In this document: positions 1-7,297 of the stretch, one piece after another
How the letters are laid out: the number at the start of each line of letters is the position of its first letter
Position numbering within the stretch: position 1 is the first letter of the stretch
Program-made: the position numbers and the translations under genes
Source: a virus
Direction: 5' to 3' (one strand)
Length of the DNA: 25,287 nucleotides
IMG/VR virus record: IMGVR_UViG_3300006076_000025
Span: 1 to 25,287 of that record
Notes under the pieces: model-generated
What the model was told of the DNA's origin: nothing
What the model saw: only the letters and a program-made list of their open reading frames with translations
Database searches by the model: none

Positions 1-1
1 T

Positions 2-322
2 ACTGGAGAAACTATAAACAAGTTTGCTGTAAGTCAAACTACTGGAGTATTAAATACCATAACTAAAGACCCTAATACTGGAGATAGTGTTTTAGAAGTT
101 ATCTGGCATAGTGGTAATGACGGTGCTGGTAGTGGATTAGATGCTGATACAGTTGATGGTAAACACGCCTCTGAGTTTTTAATTAAAGATGAGATTAGAA
201 TGGTAGCTAGTGATGCTGTGATACCTAAAGGTTGGTATTTAGCTAATGGAGAAAATAATACTATCAATCTACAAAGCCAAGCTCAAAATGGTATTAAATA
301 TATCCAATATAAAGGAGAATAA
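2..322 (+). CDS. Tail fibre protein, C-terminal part (5' end outside window)
   Basis: The reading frame is open from the window edge and gives 106 residues before a TAA stop at 320-322. The motif LDADTVDGKHASEF near the middle is the LDADTVDG-x-A-S-x-F signature seen repeatedly in phage tail fibre and tail appendage proteins, usually in the stem before a C-terminal tip. The stretch after it (PKGWYLANGENN) looks like the start of a collar- or tip-like beta structure. The stop codon abuts the ATG of the next small gene, so the two are co-transcribed. Function as a host-recognition fibre is inferred from the motif and from the virion genes around it; the N-terminal attachment domain cannot be seen. 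Confidence 0.75.
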   Translation, partial: TGETINKFAVSQTTGVLNTITKDPNTGDSVLEVIWHSGNDGAGSGLDADTVDGKHASEFLIKDEIRMVASDAVIPKGWYLANGENNTINLQSQAQNGIKYIQYKGE

Positions 323-460
323 ATGTCTTTATATCATAATCCTAAAAAACAGAGGACTATTGAAGCTAACAATATGGCTGATGCAAAAAAGAAGTTCAAA
401 AAACTTAGAAAAAAGGCTACTAATGCAAATAGAAACGGTAATTCAAGCCGTCAGGACTAG
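323..460 (+). CDS. Small basic protein, 45 aa, unknown function
   Basis: A short frame begins with ATG directly after the preceding TAA stop and has a strong ribosome binding site (AAGGAG, five bases before the ATG at 323). The product is very basic, with a lysine cluster in the middle (ADAKKKFKKLRKKATNANR), and polar at the end. The last 38 bases overlap the start of the adaptor gene in another frame. I do not recognise a family. The ribosome binding site and exact abutment argue that it is real. A small nucleic-acid-contacting virion or assembly protein would fit, but that is only inference from its charge and position. Confidence 0.6.
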   Translation: MSLYHNPKKQRTIEANNMADAKKKFKKLRKKATNANRNGNSSRQD

Positions 461-1160
461 ATTAGGAGATGTTAAAGAGCAAAGGTGGGATACAAATACC
501 TTAGCTCTATACACCTCTCTATGTCAGCAAGATATTTGTATCTACTCAAAACTTTATAAAAAAGATACATACATTGAACTTACTGATGACTCTAAAATTT
601 ATACTCTACCTACTGACTTTTTACAATTACATAGAGTTGAGTATAAAGGTAATGTAATACCTATTGAGAACCGTTACTCAATAGATGCTAAAGATGCTCA
701 ATTACCTTGCATTGTAAGAGATAATTTAAAATTTAACCAATTAGAGTTTATAACTGATAATTCTAATGATACTCTTCAATCAGCATTAGATAGTGCCTTC
801 GGAGTAGTTACTACTGATGATGAGTTAGAAGATGCTTTTGGAGTAGTAACTGATATATCTTATAACTATACTCCTCCTGAAGTAAATCCTAACTCTCTTC
901 ATATTTACTATTCTGCTGTGCCACCTATTAGTTATGATATAACTACAGAGTTAGTATTACCTGATATATGGCTCTCAGCTTTCTTACATTATGTAACTGG
1001 TATGGCTTTGCAAGATGATAATGATGCTAATAACATTCAAAGAGGAGAAATGGAGTTAAAGAAATACTCAAGACACTTAAAAGAGTTATTTACACTTAAT
1101 ACAAAACAATTCACATCTAGCACTCCTGACAGATTAGAAGTAAAACAAAGGCGTATATAA
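423..1160 (+). CDS. Head-tail adaptor protein (DUF6682-like phage adaptor)
   Basis: The 245-residue product begins with the pattern typical of phage adaptor/connector proteins: an N-terminal helix (VIQAVRTRLGDVKEQRWDT) followed by a second helix with many aliphatic residues, then a beta region, then a C-terminal helical tail (LPDIWLSAFLHYVTGMALQ, then a basic/acidic helix). This matches the family I know as DUF6682 phage adaptor, related in role to P22 gp4 and T7 gp11, which sit under the portal and join head to tail. The open frame extends upstream, but 423 is the best start: AAGG lies six bases before it, while the ATG at 381 has no ribosome binding site. The gene overlaps the 45-aa gene upstream and shares a TAATG junction with the next gene. 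Confidence 0.7.
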   Translation: MQIETVIQAVRTRLGDVKEQRWDTNTLALYTSLCQQDICIYSKLYKKDTYIELTDDSKIYTLPTDFLQLHRVEYKGNVIPIENRYSIDAKDAQLPCIVRDNLKFNQLEFITDNSNDTLQSALDSAFGVVTTDDELEDAFGVVTDISYNYTPPEVNPNSLHIYYSAVPPISYDITTELVLPDIWLSAFLHYVTGMALQDDNDANNIQRGEMELKKYSRHLKELFTLNTKQFTSSTPDRLEVKQRRI

Positions 1161-2053
1161 TGGGTTGTAGTAATGGTAGTAATTTTTATATCAACGATAT
1201 AAAAATAGATAAACTCTTTATTAACGATACAAAGATAGATGAACTTTATATTGACGGTAATTGTGTCTTCACATCTTTTAATTGTATAGATGCCATTGTA
1301 TTTGATGTGGCTGGGAGATATACATTTACGGTCCCTAAAAAGTGTGGAGATATTTTCATCTGTATGGTAGGTGGTGGAGGTAGTGGAGGCTCTGTTAGTG
1401 AGAATGACTCTTTAGACTCTACTGCAATGGGTGGGTATGCTGGAAGAGAGGTAACCCAAAGAATAGCTATAACTAGAGATACTACCTTTAACATAACAGT
1501 AGGTAGAGGAGGACAGCCAGTAATAGCACAAGGCGGTAACCAATATTTAGCTGGTAATGCTGGTATGGATACAATTTTTGGTAATTATGTAGCTAAAGGT
1601 GGTGCTGGAGCTTTTTATAGTTCTGGAAACGGTTATAGAGGAGAAGGAGCTATTGGTAGAAATGGTTGTGGTGGAGGTGGCTTCAAGGACGGTAACAAGA
1701 AAGTTATAATTAGTAACTCCTATGGCGGACAAGCTTCATCTTTTGGTAATGGTGGCGACGGAGAAAGAGGAACTACTGATTTAGTAGGACATAATGGTGG
1801 GATAGGAGCTGGTGGAGGCGGTTGCTGTGTTAATAATGGACACCGCAGTCAAAGTGGTGCTGGTGGTAGAGGGGAGGTTAGAGTAGCTCTAAATATCGAA
1901 ACACTAAAAAGATTACAAATAGACCCTCTATATAGGAAACATAATAGTTTTGATAAAGATAGAAAAGATATGTATATTGAAGAGTATTTGAGAGATTATT
2001 ACCCTAATAAAACACAAAGAGAAACATATTTAAGGAGTTTAAAAAATGGCTAA
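1160..2053 (+). CDS. Glycine-rich tail appendage / fibre tip-like protein
   Basis: The 297-residue product has three parts. Residues about 8-38 carry repeated short beta units of the form I-N-D-x-K-I-D-x-L-(F/Y)-I, as in N-termini of several phage tail proteins. Residues about 50-240 are very rich in glycine, with runs such as VGGGGSGGS and GGGGFKDG interspersed with polar turns, the pattern of the glycine-rich domain found on phage receptor-binding tips. The C-terminal 50 residues are charged and helical (DPLYRKHNSFDKDRKDMY), unlike the rest. It starts in a TAATG overlap with the adaptor and overlaps the next gene by eight bases. A role in adsorption is inferred; the glycine-rich domain is clear, the exact location in the virion is not. 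Confidence 0.65.
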   Translation: MGCSNGSNFYINDIKIDKLFINDTKIDELYIDGNCVFTSFNCIDAIVFDVAGRYTFTVPKKCGDIFICMVGGGGSGGSVSENDSLDSTAMGGYAGREVTQRIAITRDTTFNITVGRGGQPVIAQGGNQYLAGNAGMDTIFGNYVAKGGAGAFYSSGNGYRGEGAIGRNGCGGGGFKDGNKKVIISNSYGGQASSFGNGGDGERGTTDLVGHNGGIGAGGGGCCVNNGHRSQSGAGGRGEVRVALNIETLKRLQIDPLYRKHNSFDKDRKDMYIEEYLRDYYPNKTQRETYLRSLKNG

Positions 2054-2297
2054 AGAATATATCCCTACTAAATGGGTAAATGGAACTACTCCTGCTATTA
2101 ATGCAACTAATCTTAATCATATTGAAGAAGGAATTGTAAATGTTACCAATGAAGTGAATTTAATTAGAGAAGAGATTGATTCTGGAGCTATTTTTAAATG
2201 TAATTATGCTACTAAGAATAAAAAAGGTTGTATTAGGATACAAGTAATTGATAATGGCGACGGAACTCATACTGGTAGGATTTGGACACAAGACTAA
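2046..2297 (+). CDS. Small fibre/baseplate-like protein, 83 aa
   Basis: It has a strong ribosome binding site (AAGGAG eight bases upstream) inside the end of the preceding gene. The N-terminus carries the motif P-T-K-W-V-N-G-T-T-P-A-I-N-A-T-N-L-N-H-I-E followed by a short helix; phage tail and baseplate proteins often begin with this W-x-(N/D)-G-x-(T/P)-x-I-N-A-x-N-L-N-x-I-E pattern, where it forms the first helix of a trimeric fibre. Here almost the whole protein is that module plus a short C-terminal beta region ending DGTHTGRIWTQD. It may be an attachment adaptor for the neighbouring glycine-rich protein. The motif is visible; the role is inferred. Confidence 0.6.
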   Translation: MAKEYIPTKWVNGTTPAINATNLNHIEEGIVNVTNEVNLIREEIDSGAIFKCNYATKNKKGCIRIQVIDNGDGTHTGRIWTQD

Positions 2298-4075
2298 TGC
2301 AACCATTAAGACTATCTGAATTAATAGAATTTAGTGGTGGTATTAATACTGTTAAAGCTCCTTATTTATTAAATTTAAATGAATCTCGACATTTAGAGAA
2401 CTCTAATGTATCTAAGGGTGCTTTAACTAGTATCTCTGCTCCATTATTTGATAGAGTTACTAAATTTCCTTATTTCTTTTATTACGCTAATAAAGTCTAT
2501 TTATACGGTAGTTGGCGTAGTAATGTAATATGGGATAATAAATGGTATTGGAGCGACGGTAGTAAGGTAGGTAAAGTATATCCTGACGGCACTGAGTATG
2601 AATTAGGGATAGAAGAGCCTTACAAAGCTTTACAATATTCCACAATAGATAATGAAGATAGTCCCCTATTTAATGATTATAAATATACTTATACATACTA
2701 TGATAACAATCACGGCGTAGAATCTGCTCCTGCTCCTCTTACCCCCTACATTAAAGGGGATAAGAAGAGTATTCAATTAAAAGGTTTTATTAAACCTACT
2801 GAGAAATCTGTAACCCACTACCGTTTATATCGTATAGGTGGTTACTCAACTATGTTTAGTCTTGTAGCTGAAATTCCTATTACTCAAACTACTTACATTG
2901 ATGAGTTAGATGATACACAGATAGACGGTAGAGAGTTACTAACTATTAAATGTGGTAAACCTCCATTTGGATTACACTACCTTATAGAATTAAACGGTAG
3001 ATTATATGGAGCAGTAGGTAATAAACTCTATTTCTCTGCATTAGGTAATCCTGATAGTTGGTATATCTATGACTTTATACCATTTAGAGATACTATAGTA
3101 GCTTTAGCTAAAAGCCCTAATGGCTTATTAGTTATGGGTAACAATTGGATACAGATATATAACCCATATAACAAAATTACTAGAGTCTTATCAGATGTTA
3201 TTGGTTGTAAAAATGTGGAGAGTATAGGTTATTACAATAACAATGTTATATGGTTAAGTCAATATGGCTTAATGATTTCTAATGGTTATAGTATCAACTC
3301 ATTAACTAAAGATAAGATTGAAGAGGTAGGAGGCTTAGTAGCTACTGGAGCTGTAGTAATTAATGACATATATTATATGTCATTTAAACCTGATTTATAT
3401 CCCTCTGAGACTCTTTATCCTGATGATTCTCTTTATCCTAGTAAGGTAATAGGAACTTTTGGAGTTGAGCAAGGTATCTTAAAAATTGATTTTAAGAGAG
3501 GAGTGGGATTTAGTTACTCTCTCATTAATTTACCAAAGGTTCAATATATAGATGAGTATAAAGGTTATATTGGACTTATCTATGGGGATTATGGAACTCC
3601 TGTATTCCCTAATTATGAAGATACTTTAGACTGTGATAGAGTTTTTGAATGTGGTAGTTATCAATTAGCTTATCTCAATAAACATAAAGAGTATAAAGTT
3701 ACTAGTTTAACGCCTAGCGATAACTTATTACCTAATAATTATCTCTATCCTAATGATGTTATTGATTTTGGTTGGAGTGAAGCTAATGAGTTATTACCTC
3801 TTAAATATATCTCTCCATTATTAGTGGAAGGAACTCCTACAACTCTTAAAGAATATGAGAAAGTAAGAATTAGATTTAGAGGTAGTTTTGAATTTACTAT
3901 TCTTATTGATAATGTGCAGATTCAAAAAGTGAAATTATCTTCTAAAGATTTTGCTACGGAAACAGTAGGAATACCTAACAACTATGATAAAGGACACTCT
4001 ATCCAATTCATACTAGAGGGAGTAGGAATTGTAAGAGGTATACAGTATAGTTGGCAAGTAAGGGATAGTATATGA
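2297..4075 (+). CDS. Tail nozzle / stabilisation-like structural protein
   Basis: The 592-residue product is nearly all predicted beta strand with many aromatic residues and repeated short loops. It opens with EFSGGINTVKAPYLLNLNES, an N-terminal arm pattern I associate with the large podoviral tail proteins equivalent in position to P22 gp10 and T7 gp12 (beta-propeller nozzle). The frame is open from a TTG at 2282, but the ATG at 2297 overlaps the preceding stop (TAATG) and is the more natural coupled start; AGGA directly abuts the TTG. An unusual internal feature is a set of L-Y-P steps (LYPSETLYPDDSLYPS, nt about 3392-3440, and a related LLPNNYLYPND near 3718-3755). Its place after the adaptor supports a nozzle role; detailed homology is not provable by eye. 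Confidence 0.6.
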   Translation: MQPLRLSELIEFSGGINTVKAPYLLNLNESRHLENSNVSKGALTSISAPLFDRVTKFPYFFYYANKVYLYGSWRSNVIWDNKWYWSDGSKVGKVYPDGTEYELGIEEPYKALQYSTIDNEDSPLFNDYKYTYTYYDNNHGVESAPAPLTPYIKGDKKSIQLKGFIKPTEKSVTHYRLYRIGGYSTMFSLVAEIPITQTTYIDELDDTQIDGRELLTIKCGKPPFGLHYLIELNGRLYGAVGNKLYFSALGNPDSWYIYDFIPFRDTIVALAKSPNGLLVMGNNWIQIYNPYNKITRVLSDVIGCKNVESIGYYNNNVIWLSQYGLMISNGYSINSLTKDKIEEVGGLVATGAVVINDIYYMSFKPDLYPSETLYPDDSLYPSKVIGTFGVEQGILKIDFKRGVGFSYSLINLPKVQYIDEYKGYIGLIYGDYGTPVFPNYEDTLDCDRVFECGSYQLAYLNKHKEYKVTSLTPSDNLLPNNYLYPNDVIDFGWSEANELLPLKYISPLLVEGTPTTLKEYEKVRIRFRGSFEFTILIDNVQIQKVKLSSKDFATETVGIPNNYDKGHSIQFILEGVGIVRGIQYSWQVRDSI

Positions 4076-4251
4076 GTGAAGAGGAGTTAATTGAAAAAAT
4101 TAGAGAGTTAGAAGATAGAATTTATACTTTAGAGAATCAAAACATTAAACAAGCACCCCCATTACCTACTTTAACTCCCAATTCTGACTTAAATGATGTT
4201 AAAATAGTATTAAATACTATTTTAAGGATTTTGAATGAAAGCTCAATATAA
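4072..4251 (+). CDS. Small coiled-coil protein, 59 aa
   Basis: The ATG lies in an ATGA overlap with the stop of the preceding gene, and the frame runs to a TAA that overlaps the next gene by 17 bases. Residues 2-24 (EEELIEKIRELEDRIYTLEN) form a clear heptad coiled coil, followed by a proline-rich linker (QAPPLPTLTP) and a second short amphipathic helix (LNDVKIVLNTILRIL). Overlaps at both ends and uninterrupted spacing argue that it is expressed as part of the late operon. A trimeric fibre, needle or scaffold peptide would fit the coiled coil, but no family is recognised. Confidence 0.6.
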   Translation: MSEEELIEKIRELEDRIYTLENQNIKQAPPLPTLTPNSDLNDVKIVLNTILRILNESSI

Positions 4252-4672
4252 GGATTTAGAAGAGCTGAGTTTAATGTTAAAGGATATGGCTAAGGAGCTA
4301 TGGGGAGATTTAGCTTCTGATGATGAAAGAGTTTATATAGACACTATCTTAGAGCATTTTAATAACCCTAAAGATACTATTTATATTGAGAGAGGTAAAG
4401 GTTTCTATATAGTAAAAGATGAAACTGAACCTATTACCCCTAAAAGAAAAATTTTAAATGGTATTAGAGTTTATGTTAAACCTGAATTTAGAAAGACTAA
4501 GGTTTTAAAGAATTTTTATGATGAGTTATTTAATAATTACCCTGATTATGAGATATGGGGTATTACAGAGTGGCACTCAGAGCATAATAAAGTCTTACTA
4601 AAAAGACATACGCCAGTAGCCATTGTGTATAAATTAACTCATAATAAAGGAGTAAGAGATGGCGATAGGTAG
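4235..4672 (+). CDS. GNAT-fold-like internal virion protein (T7 gp13-like position)
   Basis: The 145-residue product has an N-terminal helical part (EELSLMLKDMAKELWGDL), a beta hairpin (TIYIERGKGFYIVKDE), then strand-helix-strand elements GIRVYVKPEFRKTKVLKNFY and YEIWGITEWHSEHNKVL. The V-x-P-E-x-R-x-x-x-x-x-x-x-F-Y pattern resembles the acetyl-CoA-binding turn of GNAT acetyltransferases, though the usual Q/R-x-x-G-x-G/A signature is not intact. T7 internal protein gp13 and similar podoviral proteins have this fold at this place in the operon, just before the ejection proteins. It could be a structural relic of an acetyltransferase rather than an enzyme. It starts inside the preceding small gene and overlaps the next by 14 bases. 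Confidence 0.5.
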   Translation: MKAQYKDLEELSLMLKDMAKELWGDLASDDERVYIDTILEHFNNPKDTIYIERGKGFYIVKDETEPITPKRKILNGIRVYVKPEFRKTKVLKNFYDELFNNYPDYEIWGITEWHSEHNKVLLKRHTPVAIVYKLTHNKGVRDGDR

Positions 4673-5402
4673 TATAGTAGGTGGAGTAGCTAACTTAGTT
4701 GGTTCTTACTCCGCTTCTAAAAGTGCTAAAGCTTCTGCTGAACACGCAGAGAAGTTAATGAATGAGCAACTTAAATATGGGCAAGAAGGAGTAGATATAG
4801 CTGATGATTTAGCTCAAACCCTTAAAGATATAGGTAATGAGTATGGGGATAATGCTCATAAAGTATGGGGTGAGTGGGAGTCAATGTATGGGGATTTAGA
4901 GACTAACTTAACTAACTACTACTCATCATTATCCCCTACTAAATACGCTACTGAGTGGAAATCAAACATTGAGAAAGAGTTAAATAAACAATTTCAACAT
5001 TTTAATCAAGTAGCTTCTCAAAGTGGAATTTACACTACTGGTATGAAGTTACAAGCGATGAAAGAGAGAGCCTTTAAACAAGCAGAGGCTAACGCTTTAG
5101 CAGATGTTAAAGCTCCTGAAATGGTAGCTAATCAACAGTCTCAATTCTTTGGTAAGTTTGGTATGCCACAAAAAATGTATGCTGAGAACTTAAATTCATC
5201 AGCTATTTTAGAACAAGCTAATTTAGCTAATTTAGGGGTTTCTCAACAATTAGCATCTCGTAATAACTTAATGACTGCATTAGCTGGAGCTTCTAACGCT
5301 TACTCTCAATCATCTGCTGGTTACGGCACTCAAGCTGGAGTGTTAGCTGGTAGGGGTTGGAGTATGTTATCTGATGGCTTAAATAGCCTGTGGAGTAACT
5401 AA
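4659..5402 (+). CDS. Internal virion / DNA ejection protein (T7 gp14- or P22 gp7-like)
   Basis: The 247-residue product starts with a short glycine-rich hydrophobic segment (IGSIVGGVANLVGSYSASKS) followed by long alanine- and glutamine-rich helices and a small-residue C-terminus. This layout is the usual one of podoviral DNA transfer proteins, which sit inside the head and enter the host envelope at infection. A strong ribosome binding site (AAAGGAGTAAG) precedes the ATG at 4659 within the end of the preceding gene, and the stop shares a TAATG junction with the portal gene. The N-terminal segment is a good candidate membrane-inserting region. The identification rests on composition, order and size, not on catalytic motifs. 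Confidence 0.6.
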   Translation: MAIGSIVGGVANLVGSYSASKSAKASAEHAEKLMNEQLKYGQEGVDIADDLAQTLKDIGNEYGDNAHKVWGEWESMYGDLETNLTNYYSSLSPTKYATEWKSNIEKELNKQFQHFNQVASQSGIYTTGMKLQAMKERAFKQAEANALADVKAPEMVANQQSQFFGKFGMPQKMYAENLNSSAILEQANLANLGVSQQLASRNNLMTALAGASNAYSQSSAGYGTQAGVLAGRGWSMLSDGLNSLWSN

Positions 5403-7297
5403 TGGGTAAGAGAGAAGAGATATTAGCTAAATGTAAAGACTATTATAAAATTAGTGTGGAAGCTTATGAAGATACTCATATTGAAGGGCAAGAGATTATT
5501 GATTTCTATCATAATCGCCATTATACTCAAAAACAGTTAGCAAAGCTAAAAGAGCAAGGGCAACCTGCTGAGACTTTTAATGTTATTAAAATGTTTGCTA
5601 ATGCGATTATTGGTTACTTAGAAACAGTAGTTACCACAGTTACAGCAGTGCCTAGATACCCTAGTAGCTCTATCTTAGCTAACATTACTAATGATGTAAT
5701 ACAATATACGCTAGATGAGAATGATTGGCATAGTAGTAATATTAAAGTCAAATTAGACGGACTACTTACTGGTTTAATGTGCGTATATGAAGAGGTAATA
5801 GATACTGGAGTTAAAGATACCTTTGGACGCCCTATTTATACTATTAAACTTCATCATATACCCTCTTATGAAGTTAGAATAGACCCACAGTCTAAATTAG
5901 ATGATTATAGTGATGCTAGATTTATACATCATTTCAAATGGGTAAATGAAGAGGATATAAGAAAGGCTTTTGGTAATAAAATAGCTGATGAACTAACTGC
6001 ATATTATAACTACTTAATATCAGACCCTTTAGCTGAGTGGGATTATGTTAATAAATTTAGAGAGATTGGGGAGTATAAACAATATGATAATTATCTAATT
6101 GTTAAGTCAATCATTGAGTATAAAGGTAAGATTTACTCTGTAATATGGAGTAATGATTATATTTTAGAATTAGAAGAGGTAACTTTTAAAGAGGTTAGGT
6201 TTCCTTATAGAGTCTTAAAACTTAGTAACTCTAACATTACAGAGTATTATGGAGTATTTAGGGATATTATTGAAACTCAAAAAGCTATAAATCAAGCTCT
6301 ACTTAAAATTCAATTACTTGTAAATACTAGTAGAGTATTTGTAGAAGACGGTAGCGTAGATGATGTTAGTGAATTTAAAAATCTTTTTGAAAGAGTTAAT
6401 AGTGTTATCCCAGTCCTTAATTTAGCTGGAATAAAGATAGAAAATCTAAACCCTGATATAGTCAATCAGTATCAAATCATTGACTCTGCATTAAAAAGAA
6501 TTAAAATGGTATTAGGGATAAATGATAGCTTTTTAGGACAGGCTTATGCCTCTGATAGTGGTAAAAAGGTTCAAATTCAAAAAATGGCTTCTGCTTCGCA
6601 ACTCACTAACATTGTTAATCGTATAACTACTCTCTTTAAACTAATGGGAGAAGATATTTTTAAATTGATAAGGCAGTTTTATCACTCACATCAAATATTA
6701 AGAGTATCAGCTCCACTTAATCGTTATCACTTCATTGAGCTTAATAAACCTATTGAATATCCAATAGGACCTAATCCACAAACTGGAGAACCTATTACAG
6801 TGCCAATCTTACAGCCTGAGATAGACCCTAAAACTGGAGATGTGATGAGAGATGATAGTGGTAATATTATAGTAGTGCCATTAACTGATCCTGATACTAA
6901 TTTAACTTATGCTGATGTGGATATAAAGATAATAGCTACTAGAACCGATAAGACTGAAGAGATTAATCAGCAACTATTAGAGAGTTTCTCTAATTCACCA
7001 GTAGGGCAAGTGTTACTACAAATGAACCCAGTAGCTTATCTCCAAGCTAATGCTATGATGTTAGCTGAGTTAGGCACTAAGCATTCAATAGAGTTAGCTA
7101 AGTTGTTAATAGACACTGCTACTAAAGTTTCTCAAGGGCAGATAGACCCCACATTAGCTATGTATGGTGGAGATTTACAGAAGATATTAGGTAAGGCGTA
7201 TGGTGGCTCAACTGGCAACCCACAAAACACACAAGGTGGGCAAGGAGCTAAAGGTTTTAATCAGCAGATAGGAAGTTTAATAGGTGGAGGTAAGTAA
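5402..7297 (+). CDS. Portal protein (podovirus, P22/T7-like)
   Basis: The 631-residue product has the layout of podoviral portal proteins: an N-terminal helix, then the D-F-Y-H-N-R-H-Y element followed by G-Q-P-A-E-T-F-N-V-I-K, then a helix, the V-T-A-V-P-R-Y-P segment, and a long alpha/beta wing with the I-D-P-Q-S-K-L-D-D-Y-S-D-A-R element. Portals of P22 type share the (F/W)YxxxQW...G-x-P...N-x-I order seen here. The long central helix (IINQALLKIQLLVNTS region) and the QIQKMAS segment fit the stem. The C-terminus is a flexible glycine/glutamine-rich tail. It forms the twelve-subunit DNA channel at the head vertex. Unusually, it lies downstream of the tail genes and between two ejection-protein genes. 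Confidence 0.75.
   Translation: MGKREEILAKCKDYYKISVEAYEDTHIEGQEIIDFYHNRHYTQKQLAKLKEQGQPAETFNVIKMFANAIIGYLETVVTTVTAVPRYPSSSILANITNDVIQYTLDENDWHSSNIKVKLDGLLTGLMCVYEEVIDTGVKDTFGRPIYTIKLHHIPSYEVRIDPQSKLDDYSDARFIHHFKWVNEEDIRKAFGNKIADELTAYYNYLISDPLAEWDYVNKFREIGEYKQYDNYLIVKSIIEYKGKIYSVIWSNDYILELEEVTFKEVRFPYRVLKLSNSNITEYYGVFRDIIETQKAINQALLKIQLLVNTSRVFVEDGSVDDVSEFKNLFERVNSVIPVLNLAGIKIENLNPDIVNQYQIIDSALKRIKMVLGINDSFLGQAYASDSGKKVQIQKMASASQLTNIVNRITTLFKLMGEDIFKLIRQFYHSHQILRVSAPLNRYHFIELNKPIEYPIGPNPQTGEPITVPILQPEIDPKTGDVMRDDSGNIIVVPLTDPDTNLTYADVDIKIIATRTDKTEEINQQLLESFSNSPVGQVLLQMNPVAYLQANAMMLAELGTKHSIELAKLLIDTATKVSQGQIDPTLAMYGGDLQKILGKAYGGSTGNPQNTQGGQGAKGFNQQIGSLIGGGK

Noticed and set aside
246-422. Upstream in-frame extension of the adaptor (from ATG 246 or 381)
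   Set aside because: The extension runs out of frame through the end of the fibre gene and the 45-aa gene, has unusual composition, and lacks a ribosome binding site; the family-like N-terminus starts at 423.
1246-1732. Antisense open frames opposite the glycine-rich gene
   Set aside because: They are rich in Pro, Ser and Thr as expected of the complement of glycine-rich codons, have no ribosome binding sites, and overlap a well-supported gene.
1160-2053. Diversity-generating retroelement variable region in the glycine-rich tail protein
   Set aside because: No reverse transcriptase, template repeat or A-rich mutable C-type lectin end is visible.
2282-2296. TTG start for the nozzle-like protein
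   Set aside because: The AGGA directly abuts the TTG, while ATG at 2297 forms the TAATG coupling used by other late genes.
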